A DNA stretch of 28,678 nt. It comes from a virus. A model generated the notes under the pieces. It was not told the origin of the DNA. It made no database searches and saw only the letters and a list, made by a program, of their open reading frames with translations. Both the position numbers and the translations under genes were made by a program. The stretch covers positions 1 to 28,678 of the IMG/VR virus record IMGVR_UViG_3300037070_004620, one strand, 5' to 3'. This document shows, in pieces, positions 1 to 8,220 of this stretch (position 1 is the stretch's first letter; each line of letters opens with the position of its first letter).

Positions 1-2
1 AA

Positions 3-290
3 GCAGAAATTATATTAGGAGTAATCATAGTTATATTGCTTGCAGAGCGTGCCTACAGGGACAGGCTAGACCGTGCTGAGAGAAAAACCTTCGTTCATGC
101 ACTAAAAGCTAAGAACGCCTATGAGATGAAAGAGCTGACAGTGGCTGAGAGAGCCAAACCTGAATCACTGGCTACACCACCTGTTGACCAAGAGTTCACC
201 CATGAGTCTGATGTCCCTGACTACGTTTGGGAGAAAGCTATTAAGCAGGAGATATTAACCGAGGAAGAAGAGGAGAAAGAGAATGGCTGA
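3..290 (+). CDS. Small membrane-anchored protein, 5' end outside window
   Basis: The frame is open to the left edge, so the gene begins before the window. A TTG at 36 is the first listed start, but translation upstream of it gives a hydrophobic stretch (AEIILGVIIVILL) that looks like the end of a transmembrane helix. That makes the longer, cut-off reading more likely. After the membrane segment comes a charged, probably helical part rich in Arg, Lys and Glu, ending in an acidic tail (TEEEEEKENG). The last 8 bases overlap the portal start. I do not recognise the family. Its position just before the portal suggests a late gene, and the acidic run near its 3' end supplies the portal's GAGGAG ribosome site. 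Confidence 0.7.
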   Translation, partial: AEIILGVIIVILLAERAYRDRLDRAERKTFVHALKAKNAYEMKELTVAERAKPESLATPPVDQEFTHESDVPDYVWEKAIKQEILTEEEEEKENG

Positions 291-2607
291 AAATCTGAGG
301 TATAACGATACCTCCAAACAAACATCCGAAGCTATCGGCACTGAAGTTGACCGCATGATGGCCTATACCCAGACCATGCGTAAGCAGTATGAACGCAAAT
401 GGTATGACAACCACTTCTTTGATGACGGCCACCACTTCAGGTATGTCTCAAGAACCACAGGACGAATTGTTGATCTTAGTGAGAAAGGCAAGAACTACAA
501 CCCCCAACGGGCTATCCCCAAAGCCTCAAGACAGATTAGAGGCATGATTAATCTCTTACTATCAGGTGCGTTAGTGCCTGTGGCCAGACCAGTCAAGCTG
601 ACCAAAGCTAACTTCCCAGACCCAGCTGAATATCAGAAAGCTTATGAGTTATCCAAAGACATCGCCAAGAGAACAGGTCATTGGTTACAGGAAGAGATGC
701 AGAAGAAACAGGACATGGACTCCAAGCTGGCATACCTGTTGACCCTGGCAGCTCTGGAGAGAGTAGCCTGGATTCAGATCTACCCTGACCCAGTCAAGGA
801 GAAAATCTGCACCGTGGTTCGGGATAACTTCGACATGTACTACATGGGTAACCTGGTTGAGTATGAGGATTCACCATACATGATATTAGCCTATCCCAAG
901 CTGGTGTCTGAGATCAAAGCTAATGAGTACTACAAGCCTGAGGAGACAGCCAAGATCACACCTGACAACAAGTATGCCCATTCGGAGATCAAACAAGCCT
1001 ACATGCAATCTAAGCTGGGTGGGGGTGAACCCTCAGACTCAGCAACCACTGTGATTGTGAAAGAGGCCTACCTCAAGGAATACCTAAATGACGAAAACAT
1101 GCCTAAGATTCGTACCCAAGAAGATGGGGAGAGAATCCTCAAAGGCCGAAAGAAAGGCGATCCAGTTATTAGACAAACCCATGTAGTCGGGGATATTGCT
1201 GTCTATGATGTTTACACCTCACTGCCAGGCTATCCGTTTGTACCCTACATGTATGAGCCAGGCCCATTGTGGGGTGTGGCCCTTATCGAACGATTTATCC
1301 CCCAAAACAAGTCACTGGACGTAGCTGTATCAAGGTTGGAGAGATTCCTCAATACCATGACTGTTGGTGTCTGGATGAAGAGGCGGGGAGAGAATGTCGA
1401 AGTGTCAAACGTAGCTGGTGGTCAGATGATTGAGTACGAAGCAACACCACCAGTTCAGGGAAATGTCACCTCACCAGGTGATGGGATATTCAAGTTCATC
1501 GGTATGCTGGAGTCCTTCATTGAAGAGCAGGGAGTAACTACCACCGCATTAGGAAAATTACCACCAGGTGTCAAAGCTAACGCTGCAATCGAATCATTAA
1601 AGGCTAGTGAGTTCGCCAACCTAAAGGTCCCATTAGACCAGCTCAAGAAAACAATCCAGAAGGTTAGTGAGAAGATGCTAGATATTGCAGACAACTACTT
1701 CGTCACACCCCAAACCGTGGAGTTCCTGAATAAGGGTGAACCTGACTACTTCGACATCATTGGGCGTGGGGCACTGGAAACATACAAGCGGATTAAGAAG
1801 GATCTACCTGAGGATGTCATCCCACTGTCTAAAGACTACGGTGTGGATATCAGTATTGAGTCAGGCTTAGGCTTTACCCCTGACGGCAAGAGACAGGGAG
1901 CTAAAGAGATCTTGGAGCTGATAACCCCGTTTGTTCAACAAGGGCTGATCCCAGGAGAGGCACTGAAACAGGTTATTGAAAAGGTTATCGATACCTATCA
2001 GTTCGGCAACACCGCCGAGTTTGGTGAAGCTCTGGAGGGCATGTCAGACAAGACAGCGCCGATGACGGATCAACAGATACTCCAGATGAAGGTAGCTATA
2101 GCCGAGGTGCTGAAAGATGCCAATGTGCTGGGAGATGGTGCCTCAGAGCAACGGATCATGGAGGGCAAGATAGCCACCGTTGAGGGTTTGAAGGATGCAG
2201 GGATGATCAAACCACAGGAAGAGAGCAAGCCACCCTCACAATCAATCCCTTACAAGGAGCTACCGCCTGAGGGAAGAGTCCAGATGGCAGCAGCAGCAGG
2301 TATAGAGCTCACCCCCGACCAGGTCATCACTGACGACGAGAGAAGAAATGCTGTGGAACTCCAGATGAAGGATGAGGAGTTGCAGCTCAAGCAGCAGGAA
2401 CACCAGATGAAGATGGCCCAACAGCGTGAAGGCATGGCTATGAAAGCTCACGTCAATCAGCAGAGCATGGCACTCAAGGAGCAAAGCACTCAGGAAGGCT
2501 TCAAGCTCAAGAAAAAGGCCATGAAGCAGTCAATTAAGATGAAAGAGGAAATGATGCAGCAAAAAACACAGGGCAACACCAAAATTGACAACAAAGGTAA
2601 GCGCTAG
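283..2607 (+). CDS. Portal (head-tail connector) protein
   Basis: The 774-residue product has the size of portals of podovirus-type phages, which form the dodecameric ring at one capsid vertex through which DNA is packaged and ejected. Recognition rests on overall character: a Tyr- and Arg-rich N-terminal region (around WYDNHFFDDGHHFRY), a long mixed alpha/beta body, a Pro/Gly-rich segment near residues 315-345 (PGYPFVPYMYEPGPLWG), and a C-terminal third dominated by Gln/Lys/Met helices. The last ~90 residues are almost pure coiled coil (QLKQQEHQMKMAQQ) and probably form the barrel or crown reaching into the capsid. ATG 283 follows GAGGAGAAAGAGA and overlaps the preceding gene. Scaffold and coat genes lie ~5 kb downstream, separated by a tail-fibre cassette. 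The final codons carry promoter P1. No Walker motif or other enzyme signature is seen. I am fairly sure of the role, less of the subfamily. Confidence 0.8.
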   Translation: MAENLRYNDTSKQTSEAIGTEVDRMMAYTQTMRKQYERKWYDNHFFDDGHHFRYVSRTTGRIVDLSEKGKNYNPQRAIPKASRQIRGMINLLLSGALVPVARPVKLTKANFPDPAEYQKAYELSKDIAKRTGHWLQEEMQKKQDMDSKLAYLLTLAALERVAWIQIYPDPVKEKICTVVRDNFDMYYMGNLVEYEDSPYMILAYPKLVSEIKANEYYKPEETAKITPDNKYAHSEIKQAYMQSKLGGGEPSDSATTVIVKEAYLKEYLNDENMPKIRTQEDGERILKGRKKGDPVIRQTHVVGDIAVYDVYTSLPGYPFVPYMYEPGPLWGVALIERFIPQNKSLDVAVSRLERFLNTMTVGVWMKRRGENVEVSNVAGGQMIEYEATPPVQGNVTSPGDGIFKFIGMLESFIEEQGVTTTALGKLPPGVKANAAIESLKASEFANLKVPLDQLKKTIQKVSEKMLDIADNYFVTPQTVEFLNKGEPDYFDIIGRGALETYKRIKKDLPEDVIPLSKDYGVDISIESGLGFTPDGKRQGAKEILELITPFVQQGLIPGEALKQVIEKVIDTYQFGNTAEFGEALEGMSDKTAPMTDQQILQMKVAIAEVLKDANVLGDGASEQRIMEGKIATVEGLKDAGMIKPQEESKPPSQSIPYKELPPEGRVQMAAAAGIELTPDQVITDDERRNAVELQMKDEELQLKQQEHQMKMAQQREGMAMKAHVNQQSMALKEQSTQEGFKLKKKAMKQSIKMKEEMMQQKTQGNTKIDNKGKR

Positions 2608-2613
2608 TACGAT
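2585..2613 (+). promoter_or_regulatory. Promoter P1 (TTGACA-17-TACGAT)
   Basis: TTGACA at 2585-2590, a 17-base spacer ending in CTAG, and TACGAT at 2608-2613. The -35 and spacer lie in the last codons of the portal gene and the portal stop TAG is the TAG of the CTAG. The next ATG (2626) is 12 bases after the -10 and has no Shine-Dalgarno, so a transcript started here would have a leader of only about 5 bases. The architecture matches P2-P5 in this window. Confidence 0.6.
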
Positions 2614-2625
2614 CAAATCACTACA

Positions 2626-2901
2626 ATGGCCAAACAATACGCATTTATAGATTACACTTTTATCCTTGATACCAACACCTGGCAGCACGTCTCCCAGTTT
2701 GAGAGTGATTTAGCTGATTTCTTCTCAGCCTACAACCTCGAATGTCAAAGGATGAACTCCATCGGAGGTCAGGTCGGCAAGAGAGTGTTTATCCTGCGCC
2801 CGATTGCGGTTTTAGGCTCACCCAAAGGCCCCTCGCAGACCAAACCCGTCTCTACCAAGACCATGTTTAAGAATGTAGCTAAGAACTTCGGAAAGAAATA
2901 A
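2626..2901 (+). CDS. Hypothetical small protein between portal and fibre genes
   Basis: A 91-residue protein that I do not recognise. The N-terminal ~60 residues look like a compact alpha/beta domain (FIDYTFILDTNTWQHVSQF, then a short helix and FILRPIAVL), and the C-terminal 30 residues are a basic, Lys/Thr/Ser-rich tail. The start at 2626 has no ribosome site upstream, but promoter P1 ends 12 bases before it, which suggests leaderless translation. The stop TAA shares its last A with the next ATG. A minor head or connector accessory role is possible from position only. Confidence 0.65.
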   Translation: MAKQYAFIDYTFILDTNTWQHVSQFESDLADFFSAYNLECQRMNSIGGQVGKRVFILRPIAVLGSPKGPSQTKPVSTKTMFKNVAKNFGKK

Positions 2902-4091
2902 TGGCAGAAAAGAACCATCAGAACGCTATCCAAGACAATAACCAATTTCCAGCAATAACCGCCCATTCAGGGACGGCAGGTACAGCTGAAACCGTTAGGC
3001 TTACAGCCACCTCAGACGGGTTTCTCAACGTCAATAGCGCAGCAGAGCTGACAGTCGGGACTATCGCCAGAGTCAGCACCATTGGCACACTAGAGGTGGG
3101 GACAGTCACTATCGGTGCGGTTAATTCTATTGGGACTATCTTAAACCTGGCGGCAGGCTCAGTCAGGGTTACTCATGGGACTATCACTGACGGCACCTTA
3201 CCTCTTGTAACAACCGTTACTAACCTCACCTCGGGCTCAGTCAGGATGACCGTTGGAACGCTGACGGTAATGCCGAATATTCCGGGTGGGACTTTGGGAC
3301 TTGTTAGCTCTGTAGCTGAAGTGGCCAATGTGGCGACAGGAACTATTGCTGCTGTTACTTCAGTCACCAATGTAGCCAACCTCGCTAAGGGAACTGTCTC
3401 CATCATTGAGAGTGGCACCATCGGTCTAGTAACAAGAGTTGGTAATGTTGGAACGGTCGAATCAGGGTCAGTCATGATCGTAGACGGTGGAGGGGCTGGG
3501 GTGAATATTATCGGCCTTGGAGCTGATGGTATGCCGAACACCAACAACCAAATGGTAGTCGCAGCAACCTCGTACGGCTTCAACGGAACTAATTGGGACC
3601 GAATAAGGGGTGAGACGACGAACGGGTTAGATGTGGACGTAACCAGGGTTCAGGGTGGTTCGATAGTAGTCACAGCAGGAACTGTTGTCGGAGGATCAAT
3701 CGCAGTAACGGCAGGCACCGTAGTCAATAATGCTGGAACTATGGGTAAGTTTGACCCTAAGCCAAACCGCAACATCTTAACTACGGGTACCACTACAGCA
3801 GGCACTATAGGTACGCTAGTAGCAGCCCCTTCTGCTGGTTCGTCCATTTGGATCACAGCTCTCGACATTAGCCAGGTGTCAGGTACTGCGGAAACCGTAG
3901 TCTCGTTCAATCTGGCTGCCTCAGGAGCTGGGATTGTGTCTAGGGGGCTCTACGCAGCAGGCGGAGGTATCGCTAAGTCCTATGTGCCAGCCACGAATGC
4001 CAACAATACAGGTACAGCCCTTACTTTCAATATGCTCTCGGGCTCAGGCACAGTCAGCTACAACGTCCACTATTTTATAGACGTACCGTAG
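2901..4091 (+). CDS. GT-rich repetitive beta-structured tail or capsid fibre protein
   Basis: A 396-residue protein in three parts. Residues ~1-40 are a short N-terminal region. Residues ~40-205 are an irregular repeat in which a Gly-Thr or Gly-Ser pair is followed by three or four beta-branched residues every 8-15 positions (STIGTLEVGTVTIGAV, NLTSGSVRMTVGTLTV). A second repeat (GGSIVVTAGTVV, then GGSIAVTAGTVV) lies near 250-275. The last ~110 residues (from about ILTTGTTTAGTIGTL) look like a compact beta-sandwich of the kind found at the tips of phage fibres. The alternation suggests a beta-solenoid shaft. The next gene is a tailspike, so a receptor-binding or adaptor-shaft role is the best inference. 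A GGAAAG ribosome site precedes ATG 2901. Confidence 0.65.
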   Translation: MAEKNHQNAIQDNNQFPAITAHSGTAGTAETVRLTATSDGFLNVNSAAELTVGTIARVSTIGTLEVGTVTIGAVNSIGTILNLAAGSVRVTHGTITDGTLPLVTTVTNLTSGSVRMTVGTLTVMPNIPGGTLGLVSSVAEVANVATGTIAAVTSVTNVANLAKGTVSIIESGTIGLVTRVGNVGTVESGSVMIVDGGGAGVNIIGLGADGMPNTNNQMVVAATSYGFNGTNWDRIRGETTNGLDVDVTRVQGGSIVVTAGTVVGGSIAVTAGTVVNNAGTMGKFDPKPNRNILTTGTTTAGTIGTLVAAPSAGSSIWITALDISQVSGTAETVVSFNLAASGAGIVSRGLYAAGGGIAKSYVPATNANNTGTALTFNMLSGSGTVSYNVHYFIDVP

Positions 4092-4098
4092 CCATGAT

Positions 4099-5616
4099 AT
4101 GCCAAGTCTTAGCGCCTACTTTCCAACATCTACACCAGATAACCCTATAACCCTCGACTCGGACATTGTCTATTCCCCAGCGAGTAGGGTCGTAGCCCCC
4201 GTTGACTCCGACATTAAGGCCGACTACTACACGGACGGAATTTCTGATAATGAGCAGATACAAGCCGCGCTGACACTAGTTGGGAATCTAGGAGGCGGAA
4301 GGGTCAGGATTAAAGAAGGCTCATATAATATTAGGGCTGTCGTAACAATTCCCAGCAACGTAATCTTAGAGGGAGAAGGTGCAGCTACAATCCTTACACT
4401 GGTAAACAATGTCAACATGTTTACGAATGCCGACACCACGGGGGGTAACAGCAACATCGTCATTAGGCGGCTTAAGCTGGTTGGTGATTCGGCTACTAAC
4501 ACCAGCGGAAACAGCGGAATATGGTTAACAAAATGTACGGACAGTGCTATTACTGATTGTATCGTCAGCGACTTTAAAGGTAATGGAATATGGCTAACCA
4601 ACTGCGCCAACACCACGGTAGCTCGCAATAAGATTCTGATTGCAGGATCGTCAGGCCACGGGTTTAAAACTTCTGGAACTACCGCCGGATATAATATTTA
4701 CCTTAAGGTACACGATAACTATATCAGTGGTTGTATTAATAATGGGGCTGAGGTAAGCGACACGACACACTCGACGTTTAACAGGAACAAGTTTCTTTCA
4801 AGTGGCAAGAATGGTGTTTCTGGCTACCGTAATTATTTCTGCATCTTTGACGGTAATCACGCTAACGACAACACTTGGTCAGGGATTGATCTGGAGGGTG
4901 CAAGAAACTGCACATTTACTAACGGTGTCTACAACAATAACACCCTAAATGGGTTGGGAGTGGAGCGGAACTACTCGGATGATATCAAGAGCCAGTTCTG
5001 CGTATTCGCAGGGAATGTAGCGAGCAACAATGGACGTTCAGGGTACTTTTGTCAGAATGCGGACTACGTAACGGTTGTGGCAAATAGTGGCGAGAACAAT
5101 AGCAGGACTACTAGTAACCTAGGAGCATTATTCCATGCCTATTTTGAATCTGGCACACCGAGCACCACCTACTGTAGTTACCTGAACATTGCCAACAACA
5201 CCTATGCTGATACGAGGGGAACGAGCTTATCCACCTATGGCATTACCGAGTCCGGCACGGCGGGAGTTAACTTCAGTATGGCGAATTCATCCGTTATGGG
5301 TAACGTTGTGAACGGGGCGTTAACTTCGAGTGTTAGAGTCCTAGGGACTACTTCATTAGCACGAAACAATAAAGGTTACACAACCGAAGCCTCAGGCACC
5401 GCCTCAGTTGCCAATGGAGCTACAGCAGGCACTGTCACTCATGGCCTGTCAGCTACTCCAACAGTCAAGGATATCTCTCTGACCCCAATCAACAACATGG
5501 GTTCTGCCTCAAAGCTCTGGGTAGCCTCAGCAGGAGCCACTACTTTTGTGGTTAATGTTAATACTGACCCTGGAGCTACCACTACCCAGTATGCCTGGAA
5601 GGCAGAGATACTTTAA
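4099..5616 (+). CDS. Tailspike-like protein with right-handed beta-helix (pectate-lyase fold)
   Basis: A 505-residue protein. Around residues 35-65 it has the entry motif typical of pectate-lyase-3 and tailspike beta-helices (DSDIKADYYTDGISDNEQIQ, then GGGRVRIKEGSYNI and VILEGEG). It then runs through many ~22-residue coils rich in Asn, Gly and Thr (NSGIWLTKCTDSAITDC, NGIWLTNCANTTVARNK, NGAEVSDTTHSTFNRNK) to about residue 400. The C-terminal ~80 residues (from EASGTASVANGATAGTV) form a separate beta-rich tip domain. Such spikes bind and often cleave host surface polysaccharide. Catalytic acids cannot be assigned by eye. The ATG at 4099 has no clear ribosome site and lies 7 bases after the previous stop, so translation may be coupled. 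The stop overlaps the next ATG (TAATGG). Confidence 0.75.
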   Translation: MPSLSAYFPTSTPDNPITLDSDIVYSPASRVVAPVDSDIKADYYTDGISDNEQIQAALTLVGNLGGGRVRIKEGSYNIRAVVTIPSNVILEGEGAATILTLVNNVNMFTNADTTGGNSNIVIRRLKLVGDSATNTSGNSGIWLTKCTDSAITDCIVSDFKGNGIWLTNCANTTVARNKILIAGSSGHGFKTSGTTAGYNIYLKVHDNYISGCINNGAEVSDTTHSTFNRNKFLSSGKNGVSGYRNYFCIFDGNHANDNTWSGIDLEGARNCTFTNGVYNNNTLNGLGVERNYSDDIKSQFCVFAGNVASNNGRSGYFCQNADYVTVVANSGENNSRTTSNLGALFHAYFESGTPSTTYCSYLNIANNTYADTRGTSLSTYGITESGTAGVNFSMANSSVMGNVVNGALTSSVRVLGTTSLARNNKGYTTEASGTASVANGATAGTVTHGLSATPTVKDISLTPINNMGSASKLWVASAGATTFVVNVNTDPGATTTQYAWKAEIL

Positions 5617-6176
5617 TGGTCAAGCTAGCGATTTGTCTTTTTCATAACAAAGGTGCTAACGCCAACGAAGCCCAGATAACCAAAGTGCTACAGGGTGTCA
5701 CCAAAGTTACCGATACCCACACCGACCCTGAGACAGGGGAATCCTTCGACACCTACCACTATGAAATATCCAGCCTGAATATCGAGCATGAAGCACGGTT
5801 CTACCAGGTCGTACCTCAGGGTGTGACCAGACCCCCAAACCTCGATCTGCTGGACTCCTGGAATGTGTTCTTCGGCCCTGACCAACCCTCACACAACAGA
5901 CGGTTCTTCAACTGGGGGTTAAAACGGGCTGTAGACCATGGAGCTGATGCTGTCATCTACATTGACGATCATGCCGAGCTGACTATCCCCAGACTGAGAA
6001 CAGCACTCCAGACACTGGCAGGCCCAAGAGTCTGGGTGGATGCCCCCTTCGGGTTTGTGGTGGAGAAGAAGGTGCTGCTTGCTATCGGGCAGATGGTGGA
6101 GGATGGGGTAACCCTGTCTCAGGCTATTTCTGAATTAAAAGGCAGGATTAGGAATGGAGGGCTGGTAGATGGGTAG
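5616..6176 (+). CDS. Possible GT-A-type glycosyltransferase-like protein
   Basis: A 186-residue protein. The pattern NRRFFNWGLKRAVDHGADAV, followed by IYIDDHAEL, resembles the segment of GT-A glycosyltransferases in which a helix precedes a strand ending in a metal-binding DxD-like motif. Here the motif is D117-D118-H119. The N-terminal part (MVKLAICLFHNKGANANE) could be a first Rossmann strand and loop. At 186 residues it is shorter than most active GT-A enzymes, so it may be a minimal or degenerate member. The gene overlaps its neighbours by 1 base upstream and 8 bases downstream, inside the receptor-binding cassette. A role in modifying the tailspike or LamG-like protein is therefore conceivable. 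Catalytic activity is not shown. Confidence 0.45.
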   Translation: MVKLAICLFHNKGANANEAQITKVLQGVTKVTDTHTDPETGESFDTYHYEISSLNIEHEARFYQVVPQGVTRPPNLDLLDSWNVFFGPDQPSHNRRFFNWGLKRAVDHGADAVIYIDDHAELTIPRLRTALQTLAGPRVWVDAPFGFVVEKKVLLAIGQMVEDGVTLSQAISELKGRIRNGGLVDG

Positions 6177-7356
6177 ATTATGGAGTTCGGGACTTGAGCT
6201 GAATAGTACAACAGCCGCAGTTGAATATGAGTCTAACTTTCAGACAACCCCAGCAATCTCAAGCTCTACATTTAGGAGTGGTAGTTATGCTCTTCAGGCA
6301 GCTTATTCGACTAATCGTGGTGGGATGAACCACGGCTACTCCGCTAACGTTGAAGATGACTACTACTTCAGATTCTATTTTAGATACGCTAATGACCCTA
6401 CCGCCTTAAAGGAAATAGCCCTATGGAGAACCACGGCGGGACTCTCTAAAGTTTCAATCAGGATGAACGTCGGTGGAGCGTTAGAACTTTGGAATGACGA
6501 GGATACCGCTCAAGTAGGCTCAGACTCTTCTGCACTAAGCGCAAATACCTGGTATAGGATTGAGGTTCGTATAAATAGTACTACATTAGCCACAACGGCA
6601 ATTGACGCCAGAATAGACGGGGTCAGTTTCGCTTCTGGAACCATTGACATAGCGGATTCTCCAGGTCAAATGCTGTTAGGTCAGCTCGGCTCAAACGACA
6701 CTCAGGATTACTTTTTTGACGACATCGCCATCAACGACTCTACAGGCTCCTTCGAAAACTCATGGCCAGGTGAAGGTGAGGTAATCCACCTCATCCCCGA
6801 TTCCGCTGGTGACAGCATGGGCTGGACAGATTCTTTGGGATCTGATGATTACACCATGATCGATGAAGTTACCCCAGACGACGGCACCACCATGATTGGT
6901 GAGTCAGCCACCGACACCTTTGATGTCAACCTGTCGGCCACTCCAGCAGCTCTAGCCTCTGATGACACCATCAACTGTGTTCAGGTAGGAGTGCGCTTCA
7001 GCGTCTCCAGTGCGGCAGGTACTCAACCCACGGTAGTTTTGAGGATCAAAGCTTCGGCAAGCGGCACCACGGAAGAATCCAGCGCGATTACCTTTAGCTC
7101 CACCTCTTGGTTTACCAACGCTATAGCAGCTCCCAGGAACTACCAACTCACACTCTATGATCTGCCAGGTGCTTCCACTACAGTCTGGACTAAAACCGAT
7201 CTCGATGCAGCTCAGATAGGTGCCAGAACTACCAACGACCCTACGGGTACAGCCCAAATCTCTACCATGTGGCTTCTGGTAGACCACAAACCAGCAGCGG
7301 CAGGAGCACCCACAGGCAACAGGGGTGCCAGAATGTTAATGGGTATCGGGCTGTAG
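6169..7356 (+). CDS. LamG/jelly-roll-like virion protein
   Basis: A 395-residue protein. The first ~200 residues read as a concanavalin/LamG-type jelly roll: SGSYALQAA-like strand (RSGSYALQAAYST), paired aromatic strands (DDYYFRFYFRYAND), the typical NTWYRIEVRINS strand, a DARIDG turn and the closing DYFFDDIAINDS. Such domains bind glycans in phage tails. Residues ~205-375 form a second beta-rich domain (SDDYTMIDEVTPDDG, STMWLLVDHKP), and the tail is GARMLMGIGL. The start at 6169 overlaps the end of the preceding gene by 8 bases, with GGAGGGCTGG giving the ribosome site. It is the last gene of the 2901-7356 fibre cassette. I do not see an enzyme signature. Confidence 0.6.
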   Translation: MGRLWSSGLELNSTTAAVEYESNFQTTPAISSSTFRSGSYALQAAYSTNRGGMNHGYSANVEDDYYFRFYFRYANDPTALKEIALWRTTAGLSKVSIRMNVGGALELWNDEDTAQVGSDSSALSANTWYRIEVRINSTTLATTAIDARIDGVSFASGTIDIADSPGQMLLGQLGSNDTQDYFFDDIAINDSTGSFENSWPGEGEVIHLIPDSAGDSMGWTDSLGSDDYTMIDEVTPDDGTTMIGESATDTFDVNLSATPAALASDDTINCVQVGVRFSVSSAAGTQPTVVLRIKASASGTTEESSAITFSSTSWFTNAIAAPRNYQLTLYDLPGASTTVWTKTDLDAAQIGARTTNDPTGTAQISTMWLLVDHKPAAAGAPTGNRGARMLMGIGL

Positions 7357-7361
7357 TGAAT

Positions 7362-7390
7362 TTGACAATAGACAATTGCCCTAGTAGCAT
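7362..7390 (+). promoter_or_regulatory. Promoter P2 (TTGACA-17-TAGCAT)
   Basis: A perfect TTGACA (7362-7367), 17-base spacer ending in CTAG, and TAGCAT (7385-7390), just after the stop of the LamG-like gene. Unlike P1, P3, P4 and P5 it is not followed by an ATG. Downstream come a 6-bp hairpin and then a strong intrinsic terminator, so it probably drives a short RNA or an attenuated leader. Confidence 0.65.
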
Positions 7391-7397
7391 CCTAAAT

Positions 7398-7463
7398 AGA
7401 TAGGTAGTTCCTATCCACAGCTAGACTAAGGGTCGGCACCAGACTATGGTGGCGGCCTTTTTT
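7398..7463 (+). ncRNA. Putative ~66-nt phage small RNA or attenuated leader
   Basis: Predicted start is near A7398, seven bases after the -10 of P2. The RNA would begin with hairpin GATAGG (7399-7404), loop TAGTT, CCTATC (7410-7415). A 15-base single-stranded stretch follows, then the terminator hairpin 7431-7457 and six T. No start codon with a ribosome site lies inside, so it would be non-coding. Alternatives are an attenuator in the scaffold/coat leader, where regulated read-through would be needed, or an RNA that loads an antitermination factor. The transcript itself is inferred. Confidence 0.45.
7431..7463 (+). terminator. Rho-independent terminator before the scaffold gene
   Basis: GGTCGGCACCA (7431-7441), loop GACTA, TGGTGGCGGCC (7447-7457), then TTTTTT. 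The 11-bp stem has one G-G mismatch and one G-T pair. It would end both read-through from the fibre genes and the short transcript from P2. Scaffold and coat lie downstream, and no strong promoter is seen between the terminator and the scaffold start. Confidence 0.8.
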
Positions 7464-7507
7464 AACGCTTACTGATCGGACAACACGATACAGAAGAAAG
7501 GGGGTGA

Positions 7508-8215
7508 ATGGATATGAACAACGACGAATTTTTCGGTGATGGTGAAGATGCTCAGGAAGAAGCACCAACCAAACTAAGGATTGGTGAAGAGGAGTTTGAT
7601 CCTGAGGAAGCACAGAAACTGATTGCTTTGGGCAAGATGGGACGGGAGGTTGAGGAAAAATACAACACCCGACTGGATCGGGTTTATCCCGAATACACCA
7701 AAGCCACTCAGGAGCTGGCAGCCATCCGTAAGGAGAAGGAAGAAGCAGAGAGAACGGCACTGCAACAGAAGCAGGAGCAGGGCTCAGAGCTGACACCTGA
7801 CGAGAAAAAACGCCTCGCCAGAGAACAGGCTAGAGAGCTTGGGATACTGACAGAGGATAGTTACTCCGAACGCTTTGACCGGGACTACGCTGAAAGGCGG
7901 GCTGGTGAGAAGCTAGTAGACAGTGTCAACGACTTAGTCAAAGACGCTAGTGAAAAAGGTATTAATACGACCAATGTCAAGATTTTGGAATTCATGCAAC
8001 AAGAAGGACTCAAAAACCCTAAGACGGCTTTCGAGCTTATGCACAAGGACGCTATTAGGTCATGGGAAGAAGAACAACTCAGAAAATCACGCCCCAACGG
8101 GCTAGTGACTGAGAGTTCTTCGACTGCGGGTGCCAAGCAACCAGAACCAGTAAAGTACACAAGAAGTAACTTACTGGACTCAGTTCTGGAGAGCTTGAAC
8201 AACGGCAGTAAGTAA
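7508..8215 (+). CDS. Capsid scaffold (assembly) protein
   Basis: A 235-residue, highly charged, mostly helical protein directly before the coat gene, the usual place for a scaffold that templates procapsid assembly and is then released. The first ~40 residues are acidic. Residues ~60-110 are a likely coiled coil (KATQELAAIRKEKEEAERTA, then QQKQEQGSE). The C-terminus is basic/polar, as expected of a coat-binding tail (KYTRSNLLDSVLESLNNGSK). There are two in-frame starts, ATG 7508 and ATG 7514. The ribosome site AGAAAGGGGGTGA lies immediately before 7508, so spacing favours the second one. No protease motif is visible. The assignment rests on composition and position. Confidence 0.75.
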   Translation: MDMNNDEFFGDGEDAQEEAPTKLRIGEEEFDPEEAQKLIALGKMGREVEEKYNTRLDRVYPEYTKATQELAAIRKEKEEAERTALQQKQEQGSELTPDEKKRLAREQARELGILTEDSYSERFDRDYAERRAGEKLVDSVNDLVKDASEKGINTTNVKILEFMQQEGLKNPKTAFELMHKDAIRSWEEEQLRKSRPNGLVTESSSTAGAKQPEPVKYTRSNLLDSVLESLNNGSK

Positions 8216-8220
8216 AAACG

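Noticed and set aside
3173-3583. 136-codon minus-strand frame opposite the GT-rich fibre gene
   Set aside because: It mirrors the repeat codons of the plus-strand gene, has no start signal, and gives a low-complexity Val/Thr/Pro product.
4094-4102. ATG 4094 as start of the tailspike gene
   Set aside because: It is in a different frame from the long beta-helix reading; ATG 4099 is the in-frame start.
5030-5037. TGGACGTT on the plus strand in the tailspike gene and again near 10883 as further copies of the start-associated element
   Set aside because: Only the core matches, no start codon is adjacent on the minus strand, and such an octamer is expected by chance about once in a window of this size.
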